64,000 nt of DNA, taken from contig JBIOJM010000010.1 of NCBI GenBank assembly GCA_044450785.1, forward strand, positions 1-64,000, given 5' to 3'. The translations under genes were made by a program, and so were the position numbers. A model generated the notes under the pieces. The model was not told where the DNA came from, did not search any database, and saw nothing but the letters and a program-made list of their open reading frames with translations. The stretch comes from JBIOJM01 sp044450785 (lineage in GTDB: Bacteria; Planctomycetota; Planctomycetia; Isosphaerales; Isosphaeraceae). Every line of letters starts with the position of its first letter. The stretch's first letter is position 1. Shown here piece by piece: positions 33,301-41,751 of this stretch.

Positions 33301-34073
33301 TCGGCCTCGCGCTGGAACAGGCGGACGTCCCGGTCGTTGGCCAAAACACCGCTTCTGATCATCTTGAGCGCGACGACCCGGTTGAGCCTGATCTGCCGGG
33401 CCTTGAAGACGATGCCCATGCCTCCCTCGCCGAGCTTTTCGATCAACTCGTGATCGCCCAAGACCAATCCTGGCCGCGCGTGAGGCGGGCTACCGAGCCC
33501 GGCCGCGCGGGCTTGCACCTGTGCACCGATCGTGCTGGGTGGCTCAATGGGGCGGGTCGCGTCGTGATCAGATCCCACCGTCGTCAAGAGTGGATCGGCG
33601 AACAACTCACTGGGGGCCTTGGTGACGTCCTCAAGCTCGGAAACCACACGGGGGTCGCGCGGGCCCTCGGGGCCAGGCCGGCCTTGCGAAGCCGCGGTAC
33701 TTACTTCTGGGGTTGTCACGGCCGCGTCGTTCCGGAGGTCCAGACCGGGACCAGCATCGGTTGACCGCGGCGGAACGACCGGGGCCAGGAAAGCGGTGGA
33801 CACATCCAGCAGGATCCGCTGATCGGGGCAGCTCTGCTTGTACTCCGCGAGTGTGGGCGTCTCACCTCGCTTGTGGCGGAGCTGCTGGTCCACCATGACC
33901 AGCTCGAGCCAGAGTAAGGTGCGCACGTCGCCCTCAACGCCGTCGAGGTAGTCGTCGATCTGGGGTGTGAGCAACGCGTTCGACTCCTTCTCATACCGAT
34001 CACAACGCTCGTCGATGAGTTTGACATCTTCCCGGATCAACCGTGATTGCCGTCGCTCGAATGGCGGACTCAT
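30399..34073 (-). CDS. Membrane Ser/Thr protein kinase with C-terminal WD40 propellers
   Basis: The 1224-residue protein has a kinase domain at about 200-465. The Gly loop is KLGEGGMGIVFKA, the catalytic loop HRDLKPSNIL and the metal loop DFGLAK. A membrane span (VTSVLIGMLLLTATLGSGGIFW) lies near 492-515. About 14 WD40 units from about 605 to 1215 (HTxxVxxLAFSPDGKxLASAS...VKLWD) are exposed on the far side of the membrane. One unit near residue 795 looks collapsed, with a second FSPDG directly following an incomplete blade. The first 200 residues are unassigned. It phosphorylates Ser or Thr on unknown substrates, probably in response to a ligand of the propellers. A single ECF sigma gene lies upstream on the same strand, a pairing common in planctomycetes. 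Confidence 0.9.
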   Translation of the reverse strand: MSPPFERRQSRLIREDVKLIDERCDRYEKESNALLTPQIDDYLDGVEGDVRTLLWLELVMVDQQLRHKRGETPTLAEYKQSCPDQRILLDVSTAFLAPVVPPRSTDAGPGLDLRNDAAVTTPEVSTAASQGRPGPEGPRDPRVVSELEDVTKAPSELFADPLLTTVGSDHDATRPIEPPSTIGAQVQARAAGLGSPPHARPGLVLGDHELIEKLGEGGMGIVFKARQIRLNRVVALKMIRSGVLANDRDVRLFQREAEAVAALDHPNIVSILETGKHEDLLFYSMKLIAGRNLQESLARFKNRPAAIARLVVQVAGAIHHAHERGILHRDLKPSNILVDDQDEPYVIDFGLAKRLENDESTVASAASAVGTPSYMAPEQAQGLRDQITTATDVYGLGTLLYALVTGNSPFRADTAQETMRQVIHQEPRHPRTLNPQADPDLETVCLKCLEKEPRKRYASARELAEDLERWLEGKPILARPVSTPERLWKYVRRHPVTSVLIGMLLLTATLGSGGIFWQWRQAVGARAGLQVALGVAKQNEDVALKSEDYARHLAYAAKLNLAECDWQDANVAGVQRHLEETRPQPGKTDLRGFEWDYLDHLSHAQGRTLAGHTDRVQSVAYSPDGRRLASASHDHTVKLWDAVTGQVIRTLIASKIVLVVAFHPDGTRLASAGDDRVVTLWDAATGQAIHTFPGHTGSIWDLAFSPDGKTLASSSLDGTVKLWDVAAGSLVRTIQDHRADHVDDIAFSPDGKTIASAGGGEASVRIWDIATGQLVRTLKDVVIPVGNLAFGLDGKTLAGNGRASTVWGRKPVAFSPDGKTLASGTADGTIKLWDAGTGLLAHTLRDRHNLDSVGSLAFSADGKTLASTSHTDQTVSLWDAATGYLVRTIKGHTGAILDLAFSPDGTHLASASFDFTVKLWDTTRDREARSLPGKNVVLDVAFGPDGSYLASAGLDRTVTLWDVSTGQAVRSFQGHTASIKRIAISPDGRRVASAGEDHSVRVWDVATGTEIHALRGHTAPVMNVAFSPDGKTLACASVDRTVKLWEAETGREIRTLQGHIRAASALAFSPDGKTLVSGGGDGFVLFWDLGSGRQIQAIRAHPHAIITIALSPDGRWLASGGWDPSIKIWNLATGQEAYTLRGHALAINKLVFSPDSRRLVSASDDRTVRIWDPVFGQELMVLRGHAGEVWGVAFSPDGSRVASASTDWTVKLWEHTSPGLPKNP

Positions 34074-34359
34074 GAAAGGTCCCTCCGGATCAGAGACAAG
34101 CCGAATTTGGGCCCGGTCAAGATCTGGGTAATGGTCCTCGTCGCGGTCGGCGCGCGCCGGCCAAGGTCTGCTCGAGTCCTCCGCCGGCAGAGATCAGTTC
34201 GCCCGGCATCAAGGTCACACGAGCGGCGCCTCTACCTGGGGTCTTGCCATCGAGCCTTCCAACCCGACACGAAAACCCCAAAAAAGACCAAAATCGTCGG
34301 GACAAGTCAGTGCAAGCACGAACGCATTGTTCCAGACCGAGATCCCGACGGCGGGGAAT

Positions 34360-34998
34360 TCAGTGGTCGGGCGCGGCGCCGATCTCTTCCCAGATCAGGC
34401 GGATACGTTCGGTTTTCCGCTCGACGGTTCGGAGGACGCACCCCATCTTTTCGGCGATCTCGGCGTTGCTCAGCCCATCCATGCGCCAGAGTGCGACCTG
34501 ACGGTGGGTCGAATCCTCGAGCGAGTCGAGTAACTCCTGAAATTGCTCCTGGATGATGGCTGCCGATTCGGGGGTTGGCGCTTTGCTGAGAACCAAGGCC
34601 AGAGCGTCGGGGTCGTTCTGGTTTGCCTGCTCGGCTCGATTCGCCGCTGTCTGCCTGCGGATGAGTTGGCCGCCGCCACGGATCAGGCGACCATGGCGCC
34701 GCCCCTGGCTGATCGCTTTCTTGACAGTGATGGCCGCCAGAAGCTGCCAGAGGTCGACGCGATCGCTGAGCTGCTTGAACTGGCCTTGGACCGCCCCCGC
34801 GCAAAGGGTGTAGAAGGCACTGACGGCCGCATCCTCGGCATCCTCGACGGTCCGATGAGGCGCGGACTGGAGGCGGCGGCGGGCGATCGCCAGGACACGC
34901 TCGTAATAACGCCGCCAGAGCGCATCGGCCGCCGCGGGCTGCCCTTGCTTGAGCGCGTCGATCCAGCGTGTTATCGAACCGATTTCCTCATCCGACAT
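34360..34998 (-). CDS. ECF-type RNA polymerase sigma factor, kinase-associated
   Basis: The 212-residue protein has sigma region 2 (residues about 15-95: ALWRRYYERVLAIARRRL, VEDAEDAAVSAFYTL) and region 4 near the C-terminus (TPESAAIIQEQFQELLDSL, LSNAEIAEKMGCVLRTVERKTERIR). It belongs to the planctomycete ECF group that usually sits beside Ser/Thr kinase genes, and the WD40 kinase lies 286 bases downstream. It is likely controlled by that kinase rather than by an anti-sigma factor. The ATG at 34998 is preferred over a TTG at 35019; no clear SD is visible. Confidence 0.85.
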   Translation of the reverse strand: MSDEEIGSITRWIDALKQGQPAAADALWRRYYERVLAIARRRLQSAPHRTVEDAEDAAVSAFYTLCAGAVQGQFKQLSDRVDLWQLLAAITVKKAISQGRRHGRLIRGGGQLIRRQTAANRAEQANQNDPDALALVLSKAPTPESAAIIQEQFQELLDSLEDSTHRQVALWRMDGLSNAEIAEKMGCVLRTVERKTERIRLIWEEIGAAPDH

Positions 34999-35160
34999 CG
35001 TCGTCACCGGGCCGAGCAAGGCTGATGGGGCGAACGACGGGTGCCGCCGCCCCGGCGCACCCGCTCGAGCGCGGACATTGCGGTCCGCTCATCATCCTGA
35101 TTGTAGTCGTGCGTTTCCGCGCCGATCAAGCGACGACATGTGGACTCCCTGAGCGGCCTC

Positions 35161-36720
35161 TTACGCCCCCAAGGTCTGCTCGAGATCGGCCAGCAGGTCG
35201 GCGACCGTCTCAAAACCGGGCAAGAGCACGGTTCGTTCCTCGGCACGGAGCCAGCGCTGGACTTTCCTTTCGGCGGAAATAACCGTCGAGTGATTGCGGC
35301 CGCCGAAGTAGCGGCCGATCTCACTGTAAGCCGCGCCCGTATGCTTGCGGGCCAGGTACATGGCCATCATGCGGGGGTAAGCCACGGTGCGTGCGCGGCT
35401 GTCGGACTTGAGCGCCTCGGCGTCGACCTGGAAGAGCTGGCAGACGGTCCGCTCGACGTCGCGAAGCGCGATGGCCTGCGCCGTGTGGCGGATCGTATCG
35501 CGCAGCGCGGTCTTGGCGAGGTTCAAGTCGAGCCGCTTGCCGGTGAGGACCGCCTGCGCGATCACGGAGTGCAATGCTCCCTCCAGCTCGCGGATGCTGG
35601 CGCGCAGATGCTCGGCGATATAGGCAACGACTGTCTCGGGGATGTTGACCCCCCGCGCGGCGGCCCTGGTTTGAAGGATCGCCCGCCGCGTCGCCAGATC
35701 GGGAGGTTCGATCTTGACGACCATGCCCCCCAGAAACCGTGTTATCAGCTCGTCGGTCATCCGGGTGATCAGCCGGGGGTGCTGGTCGGCCGCCACGACG
35801 ATGGGCGCACCCTTGTCGAATAGGGCGTTGAACGTATGGAGAAACTCAACCATCGTGGCCCGCTTTGCGGCCAGGAAATGGACGTCGTCGACGACCAACC
35901 CGCCGGCGCTTCGGTAACGGGTGCGGAAGCCATTCAACGTGCCGGTTCGCATCGACTCCAGGAAGTTGTTGGTGAACGCCTCGGCAGTGAGCTGGACGAT
36001 TTGCAGGGTCGGATGCACTTGCTTCAAGCTGTGGCTGATGCCTTCGAGCAGGTGGGTCTTGCCGAGCCCAACGGCACTGTAGATCACGAGCGGGTTAAAG
36101 ACCGCGCCGGCCGATTGGGCCATCTCTTGCGCCGCGGCGTGGGCCAGGCGGTTGCCCGGCCCCGTCACGAAATCTTCGAGTCGGCGCACTGGCCGTCGCG
36201 TTGATCCAACCGAGGACCGGGGGCTGACCGGGGACGTCGTCTGCATCCGCATTGGCGGCTGGGGCTGATCCGACTGAAGAAGCAGGCACGCCCCAAGGGG
36301 CGAGGAAGTTCCCGGACCTTGCGGAGTCGTTGAGGGGAAAGAGAGGGGTGCCTTGGGGTTGCCCGGCAGCGGAATTGTGATGCTGCCCGAGCGTCGAGGT
36401 TCGAGATCGGGCTCAGTGCGGGCCGGCCCCGGCTCGACCACGTCACCCAAGGGCGGCTCGGTCTCGCCGTGGATCTGGATCGAAAGTCGCAACCGCCGCC
36501 CCACGACCGCCTCGGCTGCCTCGATCAGGCTTGCGGTATAGTGAGTCCGGATCCATTCGCGGAAAAAGGGGTCCGGCACCCGGACTTCCAGCGCGTCGCC
36601 ATCGCCGCTAAGCCCAAGCCGCACACCATCCCCGAACCAGAGGTCAAACCGTGCGTTGCCCAGACGCTCGGACACCGCCGCGCGCAAGGCAGCCTCCACG
36701 ACCGCTGGACCCTGAGCCAT
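35161..36720 (-). CDS. dnaA: Chromosomal replication initiator DnaA
   Basis: The 519-residue protein starts with domain I (about 1-85, ERLGNARFDLWFG). A Pro/Ser-rich linker is followed by the AAA+ domain, with Walker A as SAVGLGKTH near 215 (usual first Gly replaced by Ser) and Walker B GLVVDDVHFL. Domain IV near the end has the DNA-binding signature FGGRNHSTVISAERK. It opens the replication origin by binding DnaA boxes. An ATG at 36768 is also possible; the longer frame upstream to 37245 is not protein-like. No clear DnaA box was found next to the gene, so the origin may lie elsewhere. Confidence 0.88.
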   Translation of the reverse strand: MAQGPAVVEAALRAAVSERLGNARFDLWFGDGVRLGLSGDGDALEVRVPDPFFREWIRTHYTASLIEAAEAVVGRRLRLSIQIHGETEPPLGDVVEPGPARTEPDLEPRRSGSITIPLPGNPKAPLSFPSTTPQGPGTSSPLGACLLLQSDQPQPPMRMQTTSPVSPRSSVGSTRRPVRRLEDFVTGPGNRLAHAAAQEMAQSAGAVFNPLVIYSAVGLGKTHLLEGISHSLKQVHPTLQIVQLTAEAFTNNFLESMRTGTLNGFRTRYRSAGGLVVDDVHFLAAKRATMVEFLHTFNALFDKGAPIVVAADQHPRLITRMTDELITRFLGGMVVKIEPPDLATRRAILQTRAAARGVNIPETVVAYIAEHLRASIRELEGALHSVIAQAVLTGKRLDLNLAKTALRDTIRHTAQAIALRDVERTVCQLFQVDAEALKSDSRARTVAYPRMMAMYLARKHTGAAYSEIGRYFGGRNHSTVISAERKVQRWLRAEERTVLLPGFETVADLLADLEQTLGA

Positions 36721-37081
36721 GGCTCGCGTCCCAGCCCGATCCTGCTGCTCCCCCAGGTGTCCCGCCATGGTGCTGTCCCCCGCAAACGGCGCGCGCGCCC
36801 ACCCATGTGGTGCCCGCACCGTCCCCCTTTCAAAGGCTGAAGCGGACCAATCCGGTGGGATGGATTGTTCGACCAGGACCGATTCATCCGAATGCGCTGA
36901 AAAGATCGAGGAGCCACGCCCTCGGCGCGATCCACCAGCCAGAGGGTTATGCGCTCCGCGAGGGAGGTTGTCAAAAACGGAGAGTGGGGAATTACCGGCG
37001 ACCTTGAACATCGAATGGGACTTGTCGAATCTGCGGATGGCGAGGGGAGTGCTCGGTGGATGCAGAGCGCCGTTCGGCCTA
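36721..37081. other. Region between dnaA and the FmdB-like gene
   Basis: About 360 bases lie between the dnaA start and the stop of the next gene on the same strand. No TTATCCACA-like DnaA box and no clear gene were seen. It carries the dnaA promoter and possibly the first 48 bases of dnaA if the ATG at 36768 is used. Confidence 0.45.
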
Positions 37082-37336
37082 CTACTGAAGCCCCGCGCAC
37101 ATGCCCGATCCACACTGCGGGCGGCCGCAGCCGAAGGAGGGTCCGCCACCCGTCCCGCCGTGGATCGGCAACTCGCCGGAGCGGCCGTGTCCAGTCTGAG
37201 CCGCCGCGGGGACGCTGAGCTGCTTTTCAACGTCGACGCTGCCACACCGAGGGCAGTGGGCCAAGTCGCCTGCGCTTCGGATCAAGGTCTCGAAGGTATG
37301 GTCGCAGGGCTCGCAGTGGTATTCATAGAGTGGCAT
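37082..37336 (-). CDS. FmdB-type zinc ribbon protein
   Basis: The 84-residue protein begins MPLYEYHCEPCDHTFE and continues CPRCGSVDVEKQ. This is the FmdB/putative regulatory zinc ribbon, with two Cys pairs (CEPC, CPRC) binding zinc. A Gly-rich tail ends in GCGRPQCGSGMC, a second Cys cluster seen in many members. The function of the family is not settled; some members are linked to formamidase regulation. It is encoded divergently from nnrE. Confidence 0.85.
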   Translation of the reverse strand: MPLYEYHCEPCDHTFETLIRSAGDLAHCPRCGSVDVEKQLSVPAAAQTGHGRSGELPIHGGTGGGPSFGCGRPQCGSGMCAGLQ

Positions 37337-37534
37337 ACTGAAGATGATTCCTCCGTGTCCGTAACCGGGGACCGGTATGCGGAGACGACGCGCGCCGCGC
37401 CGGCGCGGTCAGAGCGCGCAAGGCTATGTCGGTATTCTCGAAGGCGAGGCCGTGGTTGTCAATGCCCGAAGGATCGGGTTAACTTGTGGTGCGATTGCAG
37501 GCTGAATCTGAGGAGTCAGGAGGGAGGACGGCGC

Positions 37535-38326
37535 ATGACCATTCGCCTTCGGCCACTGTCGCGCCAGGAGGTTCGCCGGCTGGACGTGCAGGCGGTGGAG
37601 GAGCTGGCGCTGCCGACCTTGATCTTGATGGAGAATGCCGGCCGGGGGGCGGCCGGTTGGCTGGCGGAGCTGGCCGGCGCTATGCCGCCGGACGCGGGTG
37701 GACGACTCTTCTCGCCTCCACCCTCGGCCCAGGGCCAGGACTTACTGCGCGGGCCGGCTTTACCGCCCGTGTTGGTTCTCTGTGGGACTGGGAACAATGG
37801 TGGCGATGGCGGAGTTGTTGCCCGCCACCTGGACGCCTGGGGCTTTTCTGTTCGCGTCGTCTGGTTCACCCGCGGCCACCAGCTTCAGGGAGACACCGCC
37901 GCGCAGTGGGCGATCCTCAAGAAATCCGGTGTCGAACAATCGGCCTGGTTCGATGCCAATCCCGGCGAATCCGAGCTTGACCCCGCTCGGCTCGCCGCGC
38001 TTCTGGCCGATGCCGGCTGGCTGGTGGACGGGCTCTTGGGCACGGGGTTGTCGCGCCCGGTTGATGGCCCCCTGCGCGCCGTCATCGAGGCGATGAACCG
38101 TTCAGGCAAGCCGATCTTTGCGCTCGATCTCCCATCGGGCCTGGACGCTGATACCGGTCAGCCGTTGGGCGTGGCCGTTCGCGCGTGCGCCACGGCTACG
38201 TTCGTGGCGGCCAAGCTTGGCTTCACCGCCCCCGGCGCGACGGATTACACCGGCGAGGTCGCCATCATCGACATCGGCTTGCCCCGGTGTCTGCTCGAGC
38301 CGTATCTTGACACGCCCCCGCGGTGA
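37535..38326 (+). CDS. nnrE: NAD(P)H-hydrate epimerase
   Basis: The 263-residue protein starts at an ATG with a strong SD (AGGAGGGAGG). It has the YjeF_N family features: LPTLILMENAGRG with Asn, VLVLCGTGNNGGDGGVVARHL for the nucleotide loop, and VDGLLGTGLSRPV and FALDLPSGLDADTG with the catalytic aspartate. It epimerises damaged NAD(P)HX so that a dehydratase can repair it. The dehydratase domain present in YjeF fusions is absent here. A rather long Pro-rich loop (RLFSPPPSAQGQDL) is inserted near residue 60. Confidence 0.9.
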   Translation: MTIRLRPLSRQEVRRLDVQAVEELALPTLILMENAGRGAAGWLAELAGAMPPDAGGRLFSPPPSAQGQDLLRGPALPPVLVLCGTGNNGGDGGVVARHLDAWGFSVRVVWFTRGHQLQGDTAAQWAILKKSGVEQSAWFDANPGESELDPARLAALLADAGWLVDGLLGTGLSRPVDGPLRAVIEAMNRSGKPIFALDLPSGLDADTGQPLGVAVRACATATFVAAKLGFTAPGATDYTGEVAIIDIGLPRCLLEPYLDTPPR

Positions 38327-38342
38327 AGGATGGTGACTGATC

Positions 38343-38997
38343 CACGACTACGATAAGAGCAGCAAGTGGTTGATCGAGCACCATGGCGACGCAATTCTCC
38401 GCTTGGCCGGCATCCGCGACATCATCTCCTGGCGACCACTCCCGGCAGAGCTGGTCCAGCCTCGCCGGCTGCCCGACGGCCTGCTCGAAGTCCGCCGCCG
38501 GGGCCGAGGCAAGTCTAACCTCTTCGTCCTTCGGGTTGATCCCCTGGGTGCCGCTGGCTCGATTCGACGGCCCGCCCGAGCCGATCTTCCGAGCGTGTCG
38601 CGACCGGATCGACCGGGATGCAGCGCCCGAGGAGCACGAAAACCTGCTGGTGGTGACCCACTTCCTGGCCGGCCTGAAGTATAATGATCCACAGTTGTTC
38701 CAACTGTTGGGAGGGCGCACAACCATGATCAAGTCGGGATCGCCAGTGCTCCAGGAAATCATCACTGAATCCAAGCGAGAAGCTGTGATCGAATCTCTCA
38801 TGACTCTTCTGCTTGCTCGCTTCGCTACCGAGGCTCAGGGAATGAAAACTGGATTGGAAGCCATCGAAGATAAGGTGAGGTTGAACGAGCTAATCAAGCT
38901 CGCCGCCACCTGCCCGGATCTCGAGTCCTTCCGCAAACAGCTCGCGCCGCGAAGACGGAGGCGAGGGACGGCAGGCAAGGACGACGTGAGGCCTTGA
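38343..38997 (+). pseudogene. Rpn-family (PD-(D/E)XK) nuclease remnant
   Basis: The first part reads HDYDKSSKWLIEHHGDAILRLAG and ends SNLFVL in one frame. It has no ATG. After about 38535 the protein continues in another frame: GLIPWVPLARFDGPPEP, HENLLVVTHFLAGLKYNDP, LFQLLGGRT. These are the flanks of a transposase-like Rpn nuclease family, with the catalytic core between FVLEI and the LIPWVPL segment missing. A deletion of roughly 90 codons plus a frameshift is the simplest reading. The second part is followed by a normal-looking helical tail to the stop at 38997. Confidence 0.7.
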
Positions 38998-39055
38998 TCG
39001 CATTCCCTGTACCCTTCTCTTGATGGGGACGGATAGCCCACAACGAGTCCAAACC

Positions 39056-39982
39056 ATGTTGAACGTCGGTTACTTCAAAGCACAGCCAACCGAATACATC
39101 ATCAAGTACGTTTCGGGCCGAATCGTGCGCGAGGGCCAGGGACTGGCGTTCTTCTATCTCAAGCACAACACCCAGGTGGTCGCGGTCCCAACCAGCAGCG
39201 TGGACGCCAACTTGGTGTTCAACGAAGTGACCAGGAATTTCCAGGCGGTGACGATCCAGGGGCAGCTCACCTACCGTATTCAAAGCGCGAAACGCGCCGC
39301 CGAGCTTTTGAACTTCAACATGGACCCGGTGACGCACGAGTACGTCTCCAACGACCCGGACCGGCTGGCTCAGCGGATCACCAACGTGATCCAGATGGAG
39401 ACTCGGACCGAGATCCAGCGGCGTTCGCTGGAGGAGGTCCTGTCGCAGTTCGAGACGATCGCGGCGAGTGTCCAGGCCAGGATCAAGGATCGGTCACTGC
39501 TCGAGCCGCTGGGTGCGGAGCTCTTGAGCGTCACCTTCGTCGCGGCCAAGCCAACGCCCGAGGTTGCCAAGGCGCTGGAAGCAGATTACCGCGAGACCCT
39601 GCTGCGCAAGGCCGACATGGCGATCTATGCACGCCGCGCGGCCGCCGTCGAGGAGGAGCGCAAGATCAAGGAGAACGAGCTGAACACAGAGATCACGCTG
39701 GAAGAGCAGCGCCGCCGGCTCATCGACCTGCAAGGCGAAAACGCACTCCATGAGGCCCAGAGCCGCGGCAAAGCCTTGGAGGAGGAGGCCCGATTCCGCG
39801 CCCGGGCCAAGCAGCTCGAGCTGGACGTCTATAGCGCGCTCGATCCTCGCAAAATCCTCGCGCTGGCCATGAACGACCTGGGTCAGAACGCTGGACGGAT
39901 CGGCAACCTGACGATCACCTCCGAGATCCTCGCCGCATTGTTGAACGACCGCGGCACGGATGCGACCACGAGCCCGGAGTGA
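39056..39982 (+). CDS. SPFH (band 7) domain protein
   Basis: The 308-residue protein has a leading SPFH segment: FYLKHNTQVVAVPTSSVDANLVFNEVTRNFQAVTIQGQLTYRI. Residues about 150-250 are a long coiled coil rich in Glu and Arg (AVEEERKIKENELNTEITLEEQRRRL). No strong N-terminal membrane span is visible. SPFH proteins assemble into rings or scaffolds. It lies seven bases before the NAD-kinase-like gene on the same strand, so the pair probably works together. ATGs at 39023 and 39056 are possible; 39056 gives the best-conserved N-terminus. Confidence 0.75.
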   Translation: MLNVGYFKAQPTEYIIKYVSGRIVREGQGLAFFYLKHNTQVVAVPTSSVDANLVFNEVTRNFQAVTIQGQLTYRIQSAKRAAELLNFNMDPVTHEYVSNDPDRLAQRITNVIQMETRTEIQRRSLEEVLSQFETIAASVQARIKDRSLLEPLGAELLSVTFVAAKPTPEVAKALEADYRETLLRKADMAIYARRAAAVEEERKIKENELNTEITLEEQRRRLIDLQGENALHEAQSRGKALEEEARFRARAKQLELDVYSALDPRKILALAMNDLGQNAGRIGNLTITSEILAALLNDRGTDATTSPE

Positions 39983-39989
39983 GCCGACC

Positions 39990-40940
39990 ATGGCCGCGCC
40001 CGACAAGCTTGTGATCATCACCCGCAGGACAGCCCTGGAAGAGCTGGTCGAGCGGTTCAACACCCGCGACCAGGCCCGGTTCTACATCGAGCACATGGGG
40101 GGCCGGTTCGACGACTATCAGGCCGCGCACGACGCTTATCATCACGCGCGGGATTTTCTTCACAAGAACATGCCACGCGGTATCCGCACCCGGTGGATCG
40201 ACCGCTCGTTCCTGCCGACCTACTTGTTCGGTGAGTCGGATGTCGTCGTGATTCTCGGCCAGGACGGGCTGGTGGTCAACGCCGCCAAGTATCTCGACGG
40301 TCAGCCCGTGGTTGCCTTGAACCCCGACCCGGAACGGATCGACGGTGTCCTGCTGCCCTTCGACTATCTTCACGCGCCCGGGGCGATCGCGTTGGCTCTC
40401 TGTGGTCGCAAGGTCTGGCGCGACGTGACGATGGCCCAGGCCACGCTCAACGACGGCCAGTCGCTCCTGGCCGTCAACGACCTCTTCATCGGACAGAAGA
40501 CGCACACCTCGGCCCGCTACCGGATCCGGCTCGGTGACCGAGAGGAAGATCAGTCGTCCAGTGGAATCATCGTCTCGACCGGCGCCGGCTCGACCGGATG
40601 GCATCGCTCGATCCTGACCGGCGCCGCGGGGATCGTCGAGACGATGACCAACAGCCGCAAGGTCAGCACCATCCGCGACCACTACCGCTTCGATTGGGAA
40701 GCCGGCCACCTCGTTTTCAGTGTCCGCGAGCCTTTTGTCAGCAAGACGTCCGGCGCCGAGATTGTCCATGGCCGGATCGACGCCGGAATGCCTCTGAAAA
40801 TCGACTCCCACATGCCCCAGAACGGAGTGATCTTCAGCGACGGCGTCGAGGAGGACCGCCTTGACTTCAACAGCGGCGCCATCGCCACGATCGGCCTGGC
40901 CGCGCGAACGCTGCGATTGGTTGTGCCCTCTTCTAGTTGA
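39990..40940 (+). CDS. NAD(P) kinase-like protein paired with an SPFH protein
   Basis: The 316-residue protein starts at an ATG seven bases after the SPFH gene. It shows the NAD-kinase fold: VVVILGQDGLV in the position of the GGDGT motif, with the second Gly changed to Gln and the Thr to Leu, then NPDPERIDGVLLPF and IIVSTGAGSTGW in the position of the (S)TPTGST loop. It may phosphorylate a nucleotide, lipid or sugar; the altered GGDGT suggests a different or lost activity. Pairing with an SPFH scaffold protein is consistent with a membrane-associated role, by inference. Confidence 0.7.
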   Translation: MAAPDKLVIITRRTALEELVERFNTRDQARFYIEHMGGRFDDYQAAHDAYHHARDFLHKNMPRGIRTRWIDRSFLPTYLFGESDVVVILGQDGLVVNAAKYLDGQPVVALNPDPERIDGVLLPFDYLHAPGAIALALCGRKVWRDVTMAQATLNDGQSLLAVNDLFIGQKTHTSARYRIRLGDREEDQSSSGIIVSTGAGSTGWHRSILTGAAGIVETMTNSRKVSTIRDHYRFDWEAGHLVFSVREPFVSKTSGAEIVHGRIDAGMPLKIDSHMPQNGVIFSDGVEEDRLDFNSGAIATIGLAARTLRLVVPSSS

Positions 40941-40945
40941 GCCGC

Positions 40946-41569
40946 TCATGCGTCGAGGTTGTAGGCAAACCTGAGCCAGTGTTTGACTTCGGCGTCGATC
41001 TCGGCCAGGCTTGAAATCGCGATCCGGTGGGTGATCCGATCTTTCTTGGCCAGACCACCGGTGTCGACCAGCCGCTCGGGCGTGGTGGTATCTTCCAGAG
41101 CCAGGCCGAAGTCGATGCGCGTGGTGGTCGAAGGCTTGATCTGGGCGAAGACGTGCCGGCGGTATAGCGGGACGATCGTCTTGCACGGGCAGACCTTCAC
41201 GTCGTGGCCCAAGGACATGCCAAGCTTCAACAGCGCGTCGTAGATTGGCCGGAGTCCGGCTTTCTTGCCGGTGAACATCGCGGTGACGTAGCCGTCAGCG
41301 GCCTTGAGGTAGGCCTCCGGGTCGTCGTCCTCAAGATTCCTCACGCCAGCGCGTTCGGCGATCCACCAGGCCGTGTTTGTCCCCAGACCGTGGCGTGTCT
41401 TGAGCCAATCTCGCCGCTCCTTATCCGCGGAAGGCCCATCCTTCTGGACCAACCGGATCCACTCATCCAGGCTACGACCCGTCTTTTGGGGGAGGCTGAT
41501 GACCCAGGTCTGCACCATTGCGACCCCTGGGTGGACGCTATAAAGGGACTTTGCTTTCGCCCGTGCCAT
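40946..41569 (-). CDS. DUF4287/DUF5655-type protein
   Basis: The 207-residue protein starts at an ATG with an excellent SD (GGAGGAGGT). The N-terminal half (MVQTWVISLPQKTGRSLDEWIRLV, LKTRHGLGTNTAWWI) matches the DUF4287 pattern. The C-terminal half (YDALLKLGMSLGHDVKVCPCKTIVPLYRRHVFAQIKPSTTTRIDFGLAL) matches DUF5655. No function is known for either. It is convergent with the NAD-kinase-like gene, with five bases between stops. The in-frame extension upstream to 41671 is without an SD and is not favoured. Confidence 0.75.
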   Translation of the reverse strand: MARAKAKSLYSVHPGVAMVQTWVISLPQKTGRSLDEWIRLVQKDGPSADKERRDWLKTRHGLGTNTAWWIAERAGVRNLEDDDPEAYLKAADGYVTAMFTGKKAGLRPIYDALLKLGMSLGHDVKVCPCKTIVPLYRRHVFAQIKPSTTTRIDFGLALEDTTTPERLVDTGGLAKKDRITHRIAISSLAEIDAEVKHWLRFAYNLDA

Positions 41570-41751
41570 GATCAACCTCCTCCGTGTTGAGAGACGAGAT
41601 GAGATGGTCCTTCTTCTCCCCTGTCCTGGATCGACCCGACCGGGAGTGAAGCATACACGATTTCTGAACATTCATCAATCAAACCGATGGGCTCGATCCG
41701 GCGAAACCGGCGTCGGGTACTGCGGATGCGCCGCGGCGCGGGGTGGCGAGG

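Noticed and set aside
36721..37535. Possible replication origin next to dnaA
   Set aside because: No cluster of TTATCCACA-type boxes and no AT-rich unwinding segment were seen.
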